Part shown: in pieces, positions 58,043 to 64,000 of the stretch
How positions within the stretch are numbered: the stretch's first letter is position 1
Layout of the letters: each line of letters starts with the position of its first letter
Program-made: the position numbers and the translations under genes
Notes under the pieces: generated by a model
Database searches by the model: none
What the model was told of the DNA's origin: nothing
Seen by the model: the letters and a program-made list of their open reading frames with translations, nothing else
From: an uncultured Eubacteriales bacterium
GTDB lineage: Bacteria; Bacillota; Clostridia; Oscillospirales; UBA644
Length of the DNA stretch: 64,000 nucleotides
Assembly: GCA_934501435.1 (NCBI GenBank)
Contig: CAKSTW010000006.1
Coordinates: forward strand, 75,092-139,091
Direction of reading: 5' to 3'

Positions 58043-58931
58043 ATATTCCGTAAATTTTATTTTCCGAAAAATCCGGTATAAAACAGTCGTCCGCCGACGA
58101 GAATTCCTGAACATATCCGTTTTCAAAACCGAGACTTTCGGCAAAATCGGTAACGGTCTTAAACTCTTTTCTCCGCAATCTCCTGTTTATTTCGGGAAAT
58201 TTTCCGGCGTCCCCCGCAGGTATATACTGACACATCAGACTCAATGTGATATTCTCCGAAAATCTTTCTTTGAGAGCCGATAAAAGTCTGCGGCTGTCGG
58301 AAGTGTGCGACGGCAGGACAAGGTGTCTTACGATAACGCCTTTCTGCATAATTCCGTCGTCGGAATATATGTTTTCGGGCTGTTGAAAAAACATTTCTTC
58401 AAGAGCCCCGGCGTTCACCTCAAAATAATCGGGACACGCCGCATATCGCGCCGATACTTCGGGCGAAAAGAATTTTGAATCCGCAAGGTAAATGTCAACA
58501 AGCCCCGAAAGCCTTTTCAGCGTTTCTTTCTTTTCATAACCGCCGCAGTTCCATACCACGGGAATTCCGAGTTTTTCTTTTACAAGTTCGAGCCCCTCGG
58601 CGATTTTAGCCGAAAAATGGGTCGGCGTTACAAGATTTATGTTATGGACGCCCGATTTCGAATAGGCAAGCAGAAAATCGGCGAATTCCGAAACGGAAAA
58701 CTCCCTGCCTGCGTCTTTCCTGCTTATCTTTGAGTTCTGGCAGAAAACGCACCGCAGAGAGCAGCCCGAAAAGAAGACCGTTCCCGAACCGTTTTTACCT
58801 GAGATACAGGGTTCTTCCCAGAAATGAGGCGCGGCTCTTACGATATGAATATTTTCGGAGGAACGGCATCTGCCGAGCCTTGAAACCCTGTCGGCGCCGC
58901 AGGAAAAAGGGCAGACATTGCAATTACTCAT
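58041..58931 (-). CDS. Radical SAM protein of the PflX type
   Basis: Fe-S enzyme of 296 residues related to pyruvate formate-lyase activating enzymes (COG1313). The cluster motif CSLRCVFC supplies C57, C61 and C64 in the CxxxCxxC spacing that binds the SAM-coordinating [4Fe-4S] cluster. A second cysteine cluster (C4, C7, C11, C22) at the N-terminus could bind another metal. GSGTVFFSGC and the later VVWNCGGY segment are family-typical. The substrate is unknown. Its start lies inside the end of the upstream hydrolase gene, which it overlaps by eight bases. Confidence 0.88.
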   Translation of the reverse strand: MSNCNVCPFSCGADRVSRLGRCRSSENIHIVRAAPHFWEEPCISGKNGSGTVFFSGCSLRCVFCQNSKISRKDAGREFSVSEFADFLLAYSKSGVHNINLVTPTHFSAKIAEGLELVKEKLGIPVVWNCGGYEKKETLKRLSGLVDIYLADSKFFSPEVSARYAACPDYFEVNAGALEEMFFQQPENIYSDDGIMQKGVIVRHLVLPSHTSDSRRLLSALKERFSENITLSLMCQYIPAGDAGKFPEINRRLRRKEFKTVTDFAESLGFENGYVQEFSSADDCFIPDFSENKIYGI

Positions 58932-59970
58932 AGAGTTTTTCTATCATTTCCTTTATTGCGTCGTCGTCTTTGCAGAATTCGTGCTTACCGTCGAAAACGG
59001 TTATTTTGAGTTTATCCGGGCAGCCGAGTGCTTCAAAATACTTTTTAGTCTGCGAAAGTGCTTCTCCGGTTGTTGCGTAATCAAAAACTTCGTCGTGGTC
59101 ACCGACCTGAATATGAAGATATCCCGGAGCTACGAGAGCCGCGATTTCCGCGTCGAAAAATTTTCCGGCAGAGTTGAACCATGTCCAGTCGGGCCAGTTA
59201 TATTTTATTCTGTCATTGACAAAAGAGCAGGATATGCAGCTTTTTATTCTCCTGTCGCAGGCGGCGGTGAACAATGTATAGAAACCGCCGTAAGAAAGCC
59301 CTATCATTCCTATTTTGTCGCCGTCGATATACGGTTTTTCCGACAGAATATCAAGAACTTTCTGCAAAGAATATATTTCAACCGCGGTTATCGAACTTCC
59401 GACCTGTTTTAAGTCTCTGTCGAAATCCCATCTTTCGAAATCAAGTTTATATCTTTCGGGGTCCCATATAAGCATCTGCGGCGCGAAAACATGAACGTCG
59501 TTTTTGAGGATCCTGCGGGTCATATCGTTGTAGTTTGCCGTATCCCCGTATATTCCGCTGCAGAATTCGGGAGTTCCGAGCCCTCCGTGCTGCGCGATTA
59601 TAAGAGGTTTTTTATCAATATTATTCACATCAAAATCTTTTGACGTGTCGCCTTTGAGGAAAAGAAGTCCGTAAAACGCATAATTCTCAAAGACATCGGT
59701 AAACGTCCTGAAAATAAAAGCGTCGTCGTCTTTTCCCAGATACTCTATTCTCATTGAGGGCTTATGGCTGTCGCCCGTAACAAGCGGCCAGCCGAGCATT
59801 TTTTTGAATTCAAGTCTTTCGTTTTCAAGATTGCCGAGATTTTTTGTAAAGCGTTCGACTCTTTCCTTATTTTTTTCCGCCTGTTTTCTTTTTATTAAAG
59901 CGGTAAGACCGTCCATATAGTTTTTTCTGTATTCTGAAGCAATATTTTCGTCTTCGGTATAGCGTTCCAT
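58924..59970 (-). CDS. Alpha/beta hydrolase, dienelactone/acetylxylan esterase-like
   Basis: Cytoplasmic hydrolase of 348 residues with no signal peptide. The catalytic serine sits in GLSYGG (about residue 226), the acid in QVGDHDEVFDY, and the histidine in GKHEF near the C-terminus. The oxyanion region is QHGGLGTPE. The N-terminal 90 residues are helical and charged. The overall form resembles large esterase-type hydrolases seen next to carbohydrate genes, though none are nearby. AAAGGACGG precedes the ATG. Confidence 0.82.
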   Translation of the reverse strand: MERYTEDENIASEYRKNYMDGLTALIKRKQAEKNKERVERFTKNLGNLENERLEFKKMLGWPLVTGDSHKPSMRIEYLGKDDDAFIFRTFTDVFENYAFYGLLFLKGDTSKDFDVNNIDKKPLIIAQHGGLGTPEFCSGIYGDTANYNDMTRRILKNDVHVFAPQMLIWDPERYKLDFERWDFDRDLKQVGSSITAVEIYSLQKVLDILSEKPYIDGDKIGMIGLSYGGFYTLFTAACDRRIKSCISCSFVNDRIKYNWPDWTWFNSAGKFFDAEIAALVAPGYLHIQVGDHDEVFDYATTGEALSQTKKYFEALGCPDKLKITVFDGKHEFCKDDDAIKEMIEKLYE

Positions 59971-60072
59971 TTTATTCCGTCCTTTCGCCTGAATATGATT
60001 GATTTTAACACACGGGCGGTTATATTGTCAATATATTCCTGTCAAAAAGAACACTTTTTTTCAAATATAAAA

Positions 60073-60101
60073 GTATAATTTGCGTTTTATGCCGAATAAT
60101 A
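60073..60101 (+). promoter_or_regulatory. Sigma-G-like promoter of the spore protein gene
   Basis: GTATA (60073-60077), 17-base spacer and AATAATA (60095-60101) resemble the forespore sigma-G pattern (GNATA, 17-18 bases, CATACTA). Placement 50 bases before a spore gene supports it. Confidence 0.6.
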
Positions 60102-60153
60102 GTTCTGCAACTGAAAAGTTGTCCGAAAATTTACCGCAAAGGAGTGAATAATA

Positions 60154-60345
60154 ATGGCAAACAATAAGAATCTCGTTCCCGAGGCTAAAGCTGCTCTTTC
60201 CAAGTTTAAGATGGAAGCTGCGAACGAAGTCGGCGTTAATCTTAAGCAGGGATACAACGGAGACCTTACCTCGAAACAGGCAGGTTCCGTCGGCGGACAG
60301 ATGGTCAAGAAAATGATCCAGTCCTACGAAAACAACATGAAATAA
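60154..60345 (+). CDS. Alpha/beta-type small acid-soluble spore protein
   Basis: DNA-saturating protein that protects the spore chromosome and is degraded at germination. The 63-residue sequence MANNKNLVPEAKAALSK is followed by MEAANEVGV, which corresponds to the cleavage region of the spore protease, then the conserved helix-turn-helix NLKQGYNGDLTSKQAGSVGGQMVKKMI, typical of the alpha/beta type. AAAGGAG precedes the ATG. Monocistronic. A sigma-G-like promoter lies upstream. Confidence 0.95.
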   Translation: MANNKNLVPEAKAALSKFKMEAANEVGVNLKQGYNGDLTSKQAGSVGGQMVKKMIQSYENNMK

Positions 60346-60386
60346 GACCAATAAACAAATACGGGCGGAAAATTTCGCCGTGGATA

Positions 60387-60413
60387 AAAGCAGTACGGTT
60401 TTCGTACTGCTTT
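60387..60413 (+). terminator. Terminator after the spore protein gene
   Basis: 11-bp stem AAAGCAGTACG / CGTACTGCTTT with a five-base loop. The T run is short (TTT). Confidence 0.7.
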
Positions 60414-60457
60414 CATCATTTCAAAATCGACAAATATCGGACATTATGAAAAAAATA

Positions 60458-60486
60458 TTGAAAAAAAACGCCGTTTGATATATAAT
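60458..60486 (+). promoter_or_regulatory. Promoter of the suf pair
   Basis: TTGAAA (60458-60463), 17-base spacer, perfect TATAAT (60481-60486), 33 bases before the SufC-like start. Confidence 0.88.
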
Positions 60487-60518
60487 AGGTTGAGAAAAAA
60501 GCAAGAAGGAGAACCGTA

Positions 60519-61238
60519 ATGCTCGAACTACAAAATGTTTCGTTTGAAGCCGATACGGATATCGGGAAAAAAGAGATAATAAACGACGTAAGTCTCGTTA
60601 TAGACGAAAGATTCGTTGCGTTCACAGGTCCGAACGGCGGAGGGAAATCGACCCTCGCAAAACTTATTGCGGGAATTTACACCCCGACCGAGGGCAGGAT
60701 CTTTTTTGACGGAAAAGATATAACGGAAATGTCGGTCACCGACCGGGCAAGAAAAGGAATAACTTACGCTTTTCAGCAACCTGTGCGTTTCAAGGGGATA
60801 ACCGTAAGAGACCTCATAACCCTTGCGAGCGGTAAAAAACTTTCGGTTTCCGACGTCTGCACTTGCCTTTCGGAGGTCGGGCTTTGCGCGAAAGAATATG
60901 TCGACCGTGAAGTAAACGCAAGCCTTTCCGGCGGCGAACTAAAAAGAATAGAAATTGCGATGGCAGTTGCCAGAGGAACGGAGCTCACCGTTTTTGACGA
61001 GCCCGAAGCCGGTATCGACCTCTGGAGTTTCAATAATCTCATCAAAGTCTTTGAAAAAATGTATAAAGAAAAAGGCGGCTCTATAATAATCATTTCACAT
61101 CAGGAGAGAATTCTCAATATTGCGGACAGAATTATCGTTATTTCGGGCGGGAAAGTCGAAGCGGACGGTAAAAAGTCCGAAATACTTCCGGGGCTGCTCA
61201 CCGACGGAATGTGTTCCGTCCTCAGGGGAAAGATGTAG
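60519..61238 (+). CDS. SufC-like ABC ATPase for Fe-S cluster assembly
   Basis: ATPase of a SUF-type iron-sulphur assembly scaffold. The 239-residue protein has Walker A GPNGGGKST (about 37-45), a Q-loop in YAFQQPVRFKGITVRDL, signature LSGGELKRIEIAMA and Walker B VFDEPEAGIDLWS. GGELKRIEI and DEPEAGIDLWS distinguish SufC from transporter ATPases. AGAAGGAG precedes the ATG. It overlaps no other gene, and only one SufB/D-like gene follows, with no sufS, sufU or sufD, so this is the minimal two-gene form. Confidence 0.88.
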   Translation: MLELQNVSFEADTDIGKKEIINDVSLVIDERFVAFTGPNGGGKSTLAKLIAGIYTPTEGRIFFDGKDITEMSVTDRARKGITYAFQQPVRFKGITVRDLITLASGKKLSVSDVCTCLSEVGLCAKEYVDREVNASLSGGELKRIEIAMAVARGTELTVFDEPEAGIDLWSFNNLIKVFEKMYKEKGGSIIIISHQERILNIADRIIVISGGKVEADGKKSEILPGLLTDGMCSVLRGKM

Positions 61239-61246
61239 GTGGAGAT

Positions 61247-62170
61247 ATGGCGCTTGATTTAATTCAGACAGAACTTTTGAAAACGATCGCCGGCATCGAA
61301 GGCCCGACAAAAGGAGCATTCAACATAAGACTCAACGGCGGACTTGAAGCAAGAAATGTCACCGAAAATATAAATATCGTTTCGAAAACGGACAAACCCG
61401 GCATTGATATTATCATAAAACCCGGAACAAAAAACGAAAGAGTCGATATCCCCGTTCTTCTCACACAAACGGGACTCAACGACCTTGTCTATAACGACTT
61501 TTTCATAGGTGAAGACGCTGACGTTACTATTGTCGCGGGGTGCGGTATTCACAACTGCGGAGACAAGCAGGCGGAACACGACGGTATCCACACTTTCCAT
61601 GTTGCAAAAAATGCCCGCGTCAAATATATCGAAAAGCACTACGGAGAAGGCCCCGGGACCGGAGAAAGGATTCTCAACCCGACGACCGTCGTAAATCTTG
61701 AAGAGGGCAGTTATATGGAAATGGAAACCGCCCAGATAAAAGGCGTTGACTCCACTTACCGAAAGACAGAAGCAAAACTTGCTGCAAGATCAAAACTCAT
61801 TATTCACGAAAAAATAATGACTCACGGCAAACAGGCGGCAGTTACCGATTTCAAGGTCGATCTTGACGGAGAAGATTGCGGCGCGCATGTCATATCACGT
61901 TCGGTCGCAACCGAATATTCTCATCAGAAATATATTTCGAGGGTAAACGGTAATAACCGCTGCAACGGTCATACCGAATGCGACGCCATTATAATGGATA
62001 AAGCTTCCGTCGAAGCGATCCCCGAAATCGCGGCAAACGACACCGACGCAAGCCTCATTCACGAAGCGGCAATCGGAAAAATCGCAGGAGAACAGCTCAC
62101 AAAACTGATGACTCTCGGACTTACCGAAAAAGAAGCCGCGGAGCAGATAATAAACGGATTTTTGAAATAA
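61247..62170 (+). CDS. Short SufB/SufD-family scaffold protein
   Basis: Beta-helical Fe-S scaffold partner of the adjacent SufC-like ATPase. At 307 residues it is much shorter than classical SufB (about 470-495) or SufD (about 420), because the N-terminal part is reduced. Central CGIHNCGDKQAEHDGIHTFHV and later NRCNGHTECDAIIMDK hold candidate cluster ligands (cysteines, histidines, glutamate). The C-terminal SLIHEAAIGKIAGEQLTKLMTLGLTEKEAAEQIINGFL is the conserved SufB/D SufC-binding helix region. I chose the ATG at 61247 with GGTGGAG upstream. The architecture matches the minimal SMS-type systems described mainly in archaea; that link is inference. Confidence 0.85.
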   Translation: MALDLIQTELLKTIAGIEGPTKGAFNIRLNGGLEARNVTENINIVSKTDKPGIDIIIKPGTKNERVDIPVLLTQTGLNDLVYNDFFIGEDADVTIVAGCGIHNCGDKQAEHDGIHTFHVAKNARVKYIEKHYGEGPGTGERILNPTTVVNLEEGSYMEMETAQIKGVDSTYRKTEAKLAARSKLIIHEKIMTHGKQAAVTDFKVDLDGEDCGAHVISRSVATEYSHQKYISRVNGNNRCNGHTECDAIIMDKASVEAIPEIAANDTDASLIHEAAIGKIAGEQLTKLMTLGLTEKEAAEQIINGFLK

Positions 62171-62175
62171 TGTTT

Positions 62176-62204
62176 ATGCACCCTTTACAGGGTGCATTTT
62201 TTTT
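62176..62204 (+). terminator. Terminator of the suf pair
   Basis: 8-bp stem ATGCACCC / GGGTGCAT with a six-base loop and eight T. Confidence 0.93.
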
Positions 62205-62217
62205 GATTATTTTGAAA

Positions 62218-62246
62218 TTGACAAACAAAGACAAATCTGCTATACT
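62218..62246 (+). promoter_or_regulatory. Promoter firing into hairpin RNA 1
   Basis: Perfect TTGACA (62218-62223), 17-base spacer, TATACT (62241-62246), 14 bases beyond the suf terminator and with no plus-strand gene downstream. Confidence 0.78.
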
Positions 62247-62247
62247 T

Positions 62248-62334
62248 ATATCAGAAGCATTGCTCTCCATAATGGGTGTGTGGCTCTTATTGCCTATCCC
62301 CTCGGAGTGCAATGTTTCTTTCGCGTACTGATAT
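62248..62334 (+). ncRNA. Candidate structured RNA 1
   Basis: An 87-base nested hairpin begins 2 bases after a consensus -10. Outer arms ATATCAG (62248-62254) and CTGATAT (62328-62334) pair; AGAAGCATTGC (62253-62263) pairs with GCAATGTTTCT (62309-62319, one G-T pair); CTCC (62265-62268) pairs with GGAG (62304-62307); inner GGC/GCC pairs may close the apex. The sequence is also antisense to the 3' end of the truncated phage-like gene. Not a tRNA and not a class I recognise. Expression is inferred from the promoter only. Confidence 0.5.
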
Positions 62335-63420
62335 TTCCGTTTCAGATCCTCGACAAGTTTCTGATATTTTTCGTTTGAAACGATGTCCGCCCTGCTGTCG
62401 GAAACATCATCAACGCTTATGGAATATCTGATATCTTCGTTATTACTATCAAAAGTCCCTGCATTCTGTGCGGATTTAATTTGAGTTGAATCCTTTATGA
62501 CAATACTGTTTCCTCTTCTTTTAGGTTTTCCATTAACAAGGTCGCCGCCCTCATCAAGAATAACAGAATCATAACCGAGTTCAGGATGCAAATCAAGATA
62601 TTCACAGAGATCGTAGCCGTCAGTCCAATCAGGAAGTCCGCTGTCTTGAATTTCTGTCAATCCATATTCATTCCTTATTTCTTCAAAAATCTTTCTTGCA
62701 GCGGATTCTCTGGTATCAAATGGCTTACTCGATTTCAGATAAACATTATACAGACTTTCGGGATTGTTTCTGTCTGCATATCGGTCTGCGTACTCTTTTC
62801 TATCTGTGAAATATTGCCATTGTCTGAAAACATTGAATCCTCCGCCATTTTTCGCTCCGTGATAAAATACTTTCGGCGTTCCGTCTTTGTTCAATAAAGC
62901 GGAGTTTACTTCTTTCTCGGAATTGAAATCTTTATCATACTTCTTGACAAAATCGTAAATCTCTGACATAATATAGTCAGTAGCGATATTGTCATTTGTG
63001 GATACGTCGTGCAGGCTTTGACCTGCGGTGCGCCCGCCGACAGTCGCTACTTTTTCTATATATCGAAGATTGTGAAAAGACCTTTCATTTGTGTGCTTAA
63101 TGTCCTGATATGCTTCTTCAACCGTAATTCTATACAAAGCAACATTTCCGCCTGTATCTTTTCCGATTGAATAAAGTTTATGGTCGAATGCAATCAAGTC
63201 ATTCTTTGCGTTGTCGCTGCGGTGTTCGTGAATTTCGCTATCGAGCAATACCGCGTTTTCAATAAGCCCTCTTATTCCGGCAAGACCGTATTCAGAAAGA
63301 CGTTTCTCTCCTGCGTGGGAAATAGTATTACTTTCGCCCTCTCTTGAAATGCGGATATCCCACCCGGTGTCATTATTGCGGACATTGGAATTATTTTTTT
63401 CATTTTGCATATAATCTCTA

Positions 63421-63449
63421 TTGACAACGCTGTTTTTTTCTGTTATAAT
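63421..63449 (+). promoter_or_regulatory. Promoter firing into hairpin RNA 2, inside an inverted repeat
   Basis: Perfect TTGACA (63421-63426), 17-base spacer, perfect TATAAT (63444-63449). The arms TGACAACGC (63422-63430) and GCGTTGTCA (63451-63459) form a 9-bp inverted repeat around the -10, a possible operator. Confidence 0.85.
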
Positions 63450-63458
63450 TGCGTTGTC

Positions 63459-63542
63459 AGAAGAGTTACTACGAACACTTACAGACGAGTGGGCATTGAC
63501 AATGAGGTCAATGTACTTGTCTGATTCGTTAGTAACTCTTCT
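63459..63542 (+). ncRNA. Candidate structured RNA 2
   Basis: Long nested hairpin ten bases after a perfect promoter. Outer 12 bp AGAAGAGTTACT (63459-63470) with AGTAACTCTTCT (63531-63542), extended by A-T and, past a one-base bulge, CGAA/TTCG; then CAGAC (63482-63486) with GTCTG (63519-63523); AGT/ACT; and inner CATTGAC (63494-63500) with GTCAATG (63507-63513) and a six-base loop. TATATTTT follows and may act as terminator. No open reading frame covers it. I do not recognise the class. Confidence 0.6.
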
Positions 63543-63548
63543 TATATT

Positions 63549-63704
63549 TTACATTCTATAAAAAGTTGAATAATCATTACTTACACCTATGTCGAATATT
63601 CCCACGAGCACCTGTCCGTCAACGATAAAGACCGTTTTATGATAATCAATTCCGTCTTTTGTAAACGGGTATCCTTTTGTAAAATCTTCATTTATATAGT
63701 TCAT
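63549..63704 (-). pseudogene. 51-codon C-terminal gene fragment
   Basis: An in-frame stretch on the minus strand from ATG at 63704 to TAA at 63549, reading MNYINEDFTKGYPF at its start and SNDYSTFYRM at its end. A stop codon lies 14 codons further upstream in the same frame (TAA), and no ribosome site precedes the ATG. The composition looks like real protein rather than random sequence, so it is probably the C-terminal remnant of a mobile-element gene. Function unknown. Confidence 0.4.
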
Positions 63705-63810
63705 AGACGCAAGAATTATTTCATCAGGAGTATTTGCGGTATATTATAAAAGTCAAAAGACATTAACAGGAAATCGTGTAAATGAGGAAGAAACAGTAAA
63801 AAGAGCAGAA

Positions 63811-63846
63811 AAAAACGGCAAGTATCATTAAATACTTGCCGTTTTT
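63811..63846 (-). terminator. Terminator of the rRNA-tRNA-Lys unit
   Basis: Stem ACGGCAAGTAT / ATACTTGCCGT (63815-63825, 63832-63842) flanked by A5 and T5, so it could act on both strands; it lies directly after the tRNA on the minus strand. Confidence 0.92.
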
Positions 63847-63921
63847 GGTGCACCATCAGGGATTCGAACCCGGGACCCACTGATTAAGAGTCAGTTGCTC
63901 TACCAACTGAGCTAATGGTGC
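63846..63921 (-). tRNA. tRNA-Lys (anticodon CUU)
   Basis: 76-base standard tRNA. Acceptor GCACCAT pairs with ATGGTGC, discriminator A and encoded CCA. D arm AGCTCAGTTGGTAGAGC, anticodon arm ACTGA-CTCTTAA-TCAGT giving anticodon CTT, T arm with GGGTTCGAATCCC. Reads AAG lysine codons. Confidence 0.97.
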
Positions 63922-63930
63922 GAATAAAAA

Positions 63931-64000
63931 GAGTGTCGGCATCGACTTATCTTCCCGGGCCGTTGCCAGCCAAGTATTTTCAGCACACACGAGCTTAACT
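63931..64000 (-). rRNA. rrf: 5S ribosomal RNA, 3' part (runs off the window)
   Basis: The minus strand contains AGTTAAGCTCGTGTGTGC, then ATACTTGGCTGG and CGGCCCGGGAAGATAAG, followed by GATGCCGACAC, the conserved 3' two-thirds of bacterial 5S rRNA. The 5' end lies beyond the window edge. Together with tRNA-Lys just downstream this is the tail of an rRNA operon. Confidence 0.92.

Larger units (their letters stand above)
62121..63410 (-). pseudogene. 3'-truncated phage/ICE polyvalent protein fragment with ART-like domain
   Basis: A 429-codon frame resembling part of a large phage or integrative-element protein. Residues about 15-115 (SEYGLAGIRGLIENAVLLDSEIHEHRS, then AFDHKLYSIGKDTGG) look like a nuclease-type polyvalent domain. 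Residues about 172-330 (LNKDGTPKVFYHG, then YFTDRKEYADRYAD, GYDSVILDEGG, SIVIKDSTQIKSA) look like the ADP-ribosyltransferase domain of polyvalent proteins. The frame runs past its homologous part through the suf terminator into the complement of the SufB gene for its last 17 codons, so the original 3' end is lost. The ribosome site is weak, suggesting that the 5' end may also be lost. Confidence 0.65.

Noticed and set aside
62218..63560. Retron or IS200/IS605 origin for the hairpins
   Set aside because: No reverse transcriptase, TnpA or TnpB gene is present in the window. The hairpin features alone are not enough.
1..64000. CRISPR array
   Set aside because: No run of regularly spaced direct repeats and no cas gene was seen anywhere in the window.

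Overview
The window looks like a chromosome segment from an anaerobic, spore-forming member of the Clostridia (Bacillota), probably an uncultured gut lineage. The evidence is the spoIIAA-spoIIAB-sigF sporulation operon, an alpha/beta-type spore DNA-binding protein behind a sigma-G-like promoter, strong purine-rich ribosome binding sites, intrinsic terminators after most operons, and purine and TPP riboswitches of Gram-positive type. No close species can be named from sequence alone. Gene assignments rest on motifs I can read directly; no database search was run.

Layout. 0-7.2 kb (+): DNA ligase, the c-di-AMP cyclase pair cdaA-cdaR, an FAD-dependent dehydrogenase and a solute-binding lipoprotein. 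7.2-15.5 kb (+): one compact operon, pheA-aroB-aroC-aroE/aroK-aroQ-aroA-tyrA-aroF, encoding the whole route from PEP + erythrose-4-phosphate to phenylpyruvate and 4-hydroxyphenylpyruvate. It is preceded by a consensus promoter, a 33-codon Phe/Tyr-rich leader peptide and a terminator. This layout predicts classical ribosome-mediated attenuation, which is unusual in a lineage that commonly uses T-boxes. 15.5-20.2 kb (+): an rRNA methyltransferase, a deacetylase, cysE, the spoIIA operon and tRNA-Leu.

20.4-25 kb: a HAD phosphatase, an acyl-carrier-protein gene overlapping a protein of uncertain, possibly BtrH-like type, a purine phosphoribosyltransferase, and a guanine-riboswitch-controlled purine permease. 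25-33 kb (-): a large ABC ATPase-FtsX fusion, a DUF378 protein, and an ABC ATPase-permease-GntR-D,D-carboxypeptidase operon with a clear operator. 33-37 kb (-): pstSCAB-phoU. 37-40 kb (-): ruvX and the dnaG-rpoD operon. 40-45 kb (-): a branched-chain amino acid (Liv) transporter. 45-53 kb (-): a Gfo/Idh/MocA oxidoreductase, uvrB-uvrA and putP. 53-56 kb (-): an amino-acid ABC transporter with radC.

56-60 kb: a TPP riboswitch with thiT-thiN (+), then a radical SAM protein and an esterase-like hydrolase (-). 60-62 kb (+): the spore protein and a two-gene minimal SUF (SufC-like plus short SufB-like). 62.2-63.8 kb: remnants of a phage or integrative element (a 3'-truncated polyvalent ADP-ribosyltransferase-like gene and a 51-codon fragment). 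Two plus-strand promoters there each fire straight into a long nested hairpin, making candidate small RNAs. The window ends in tRNA-Lys(CUU) and the 3' part of a 5S rRNA on the minus strand, i.e. the tail of an rRNA operon.

The most interesting items are the aromatic attenuator, the two hairpin RNA candidates beside the mobile remnant, the ACP pair, the minimal SUF pair, and the GntR-controlled transporter-carboxypeptidase operon.
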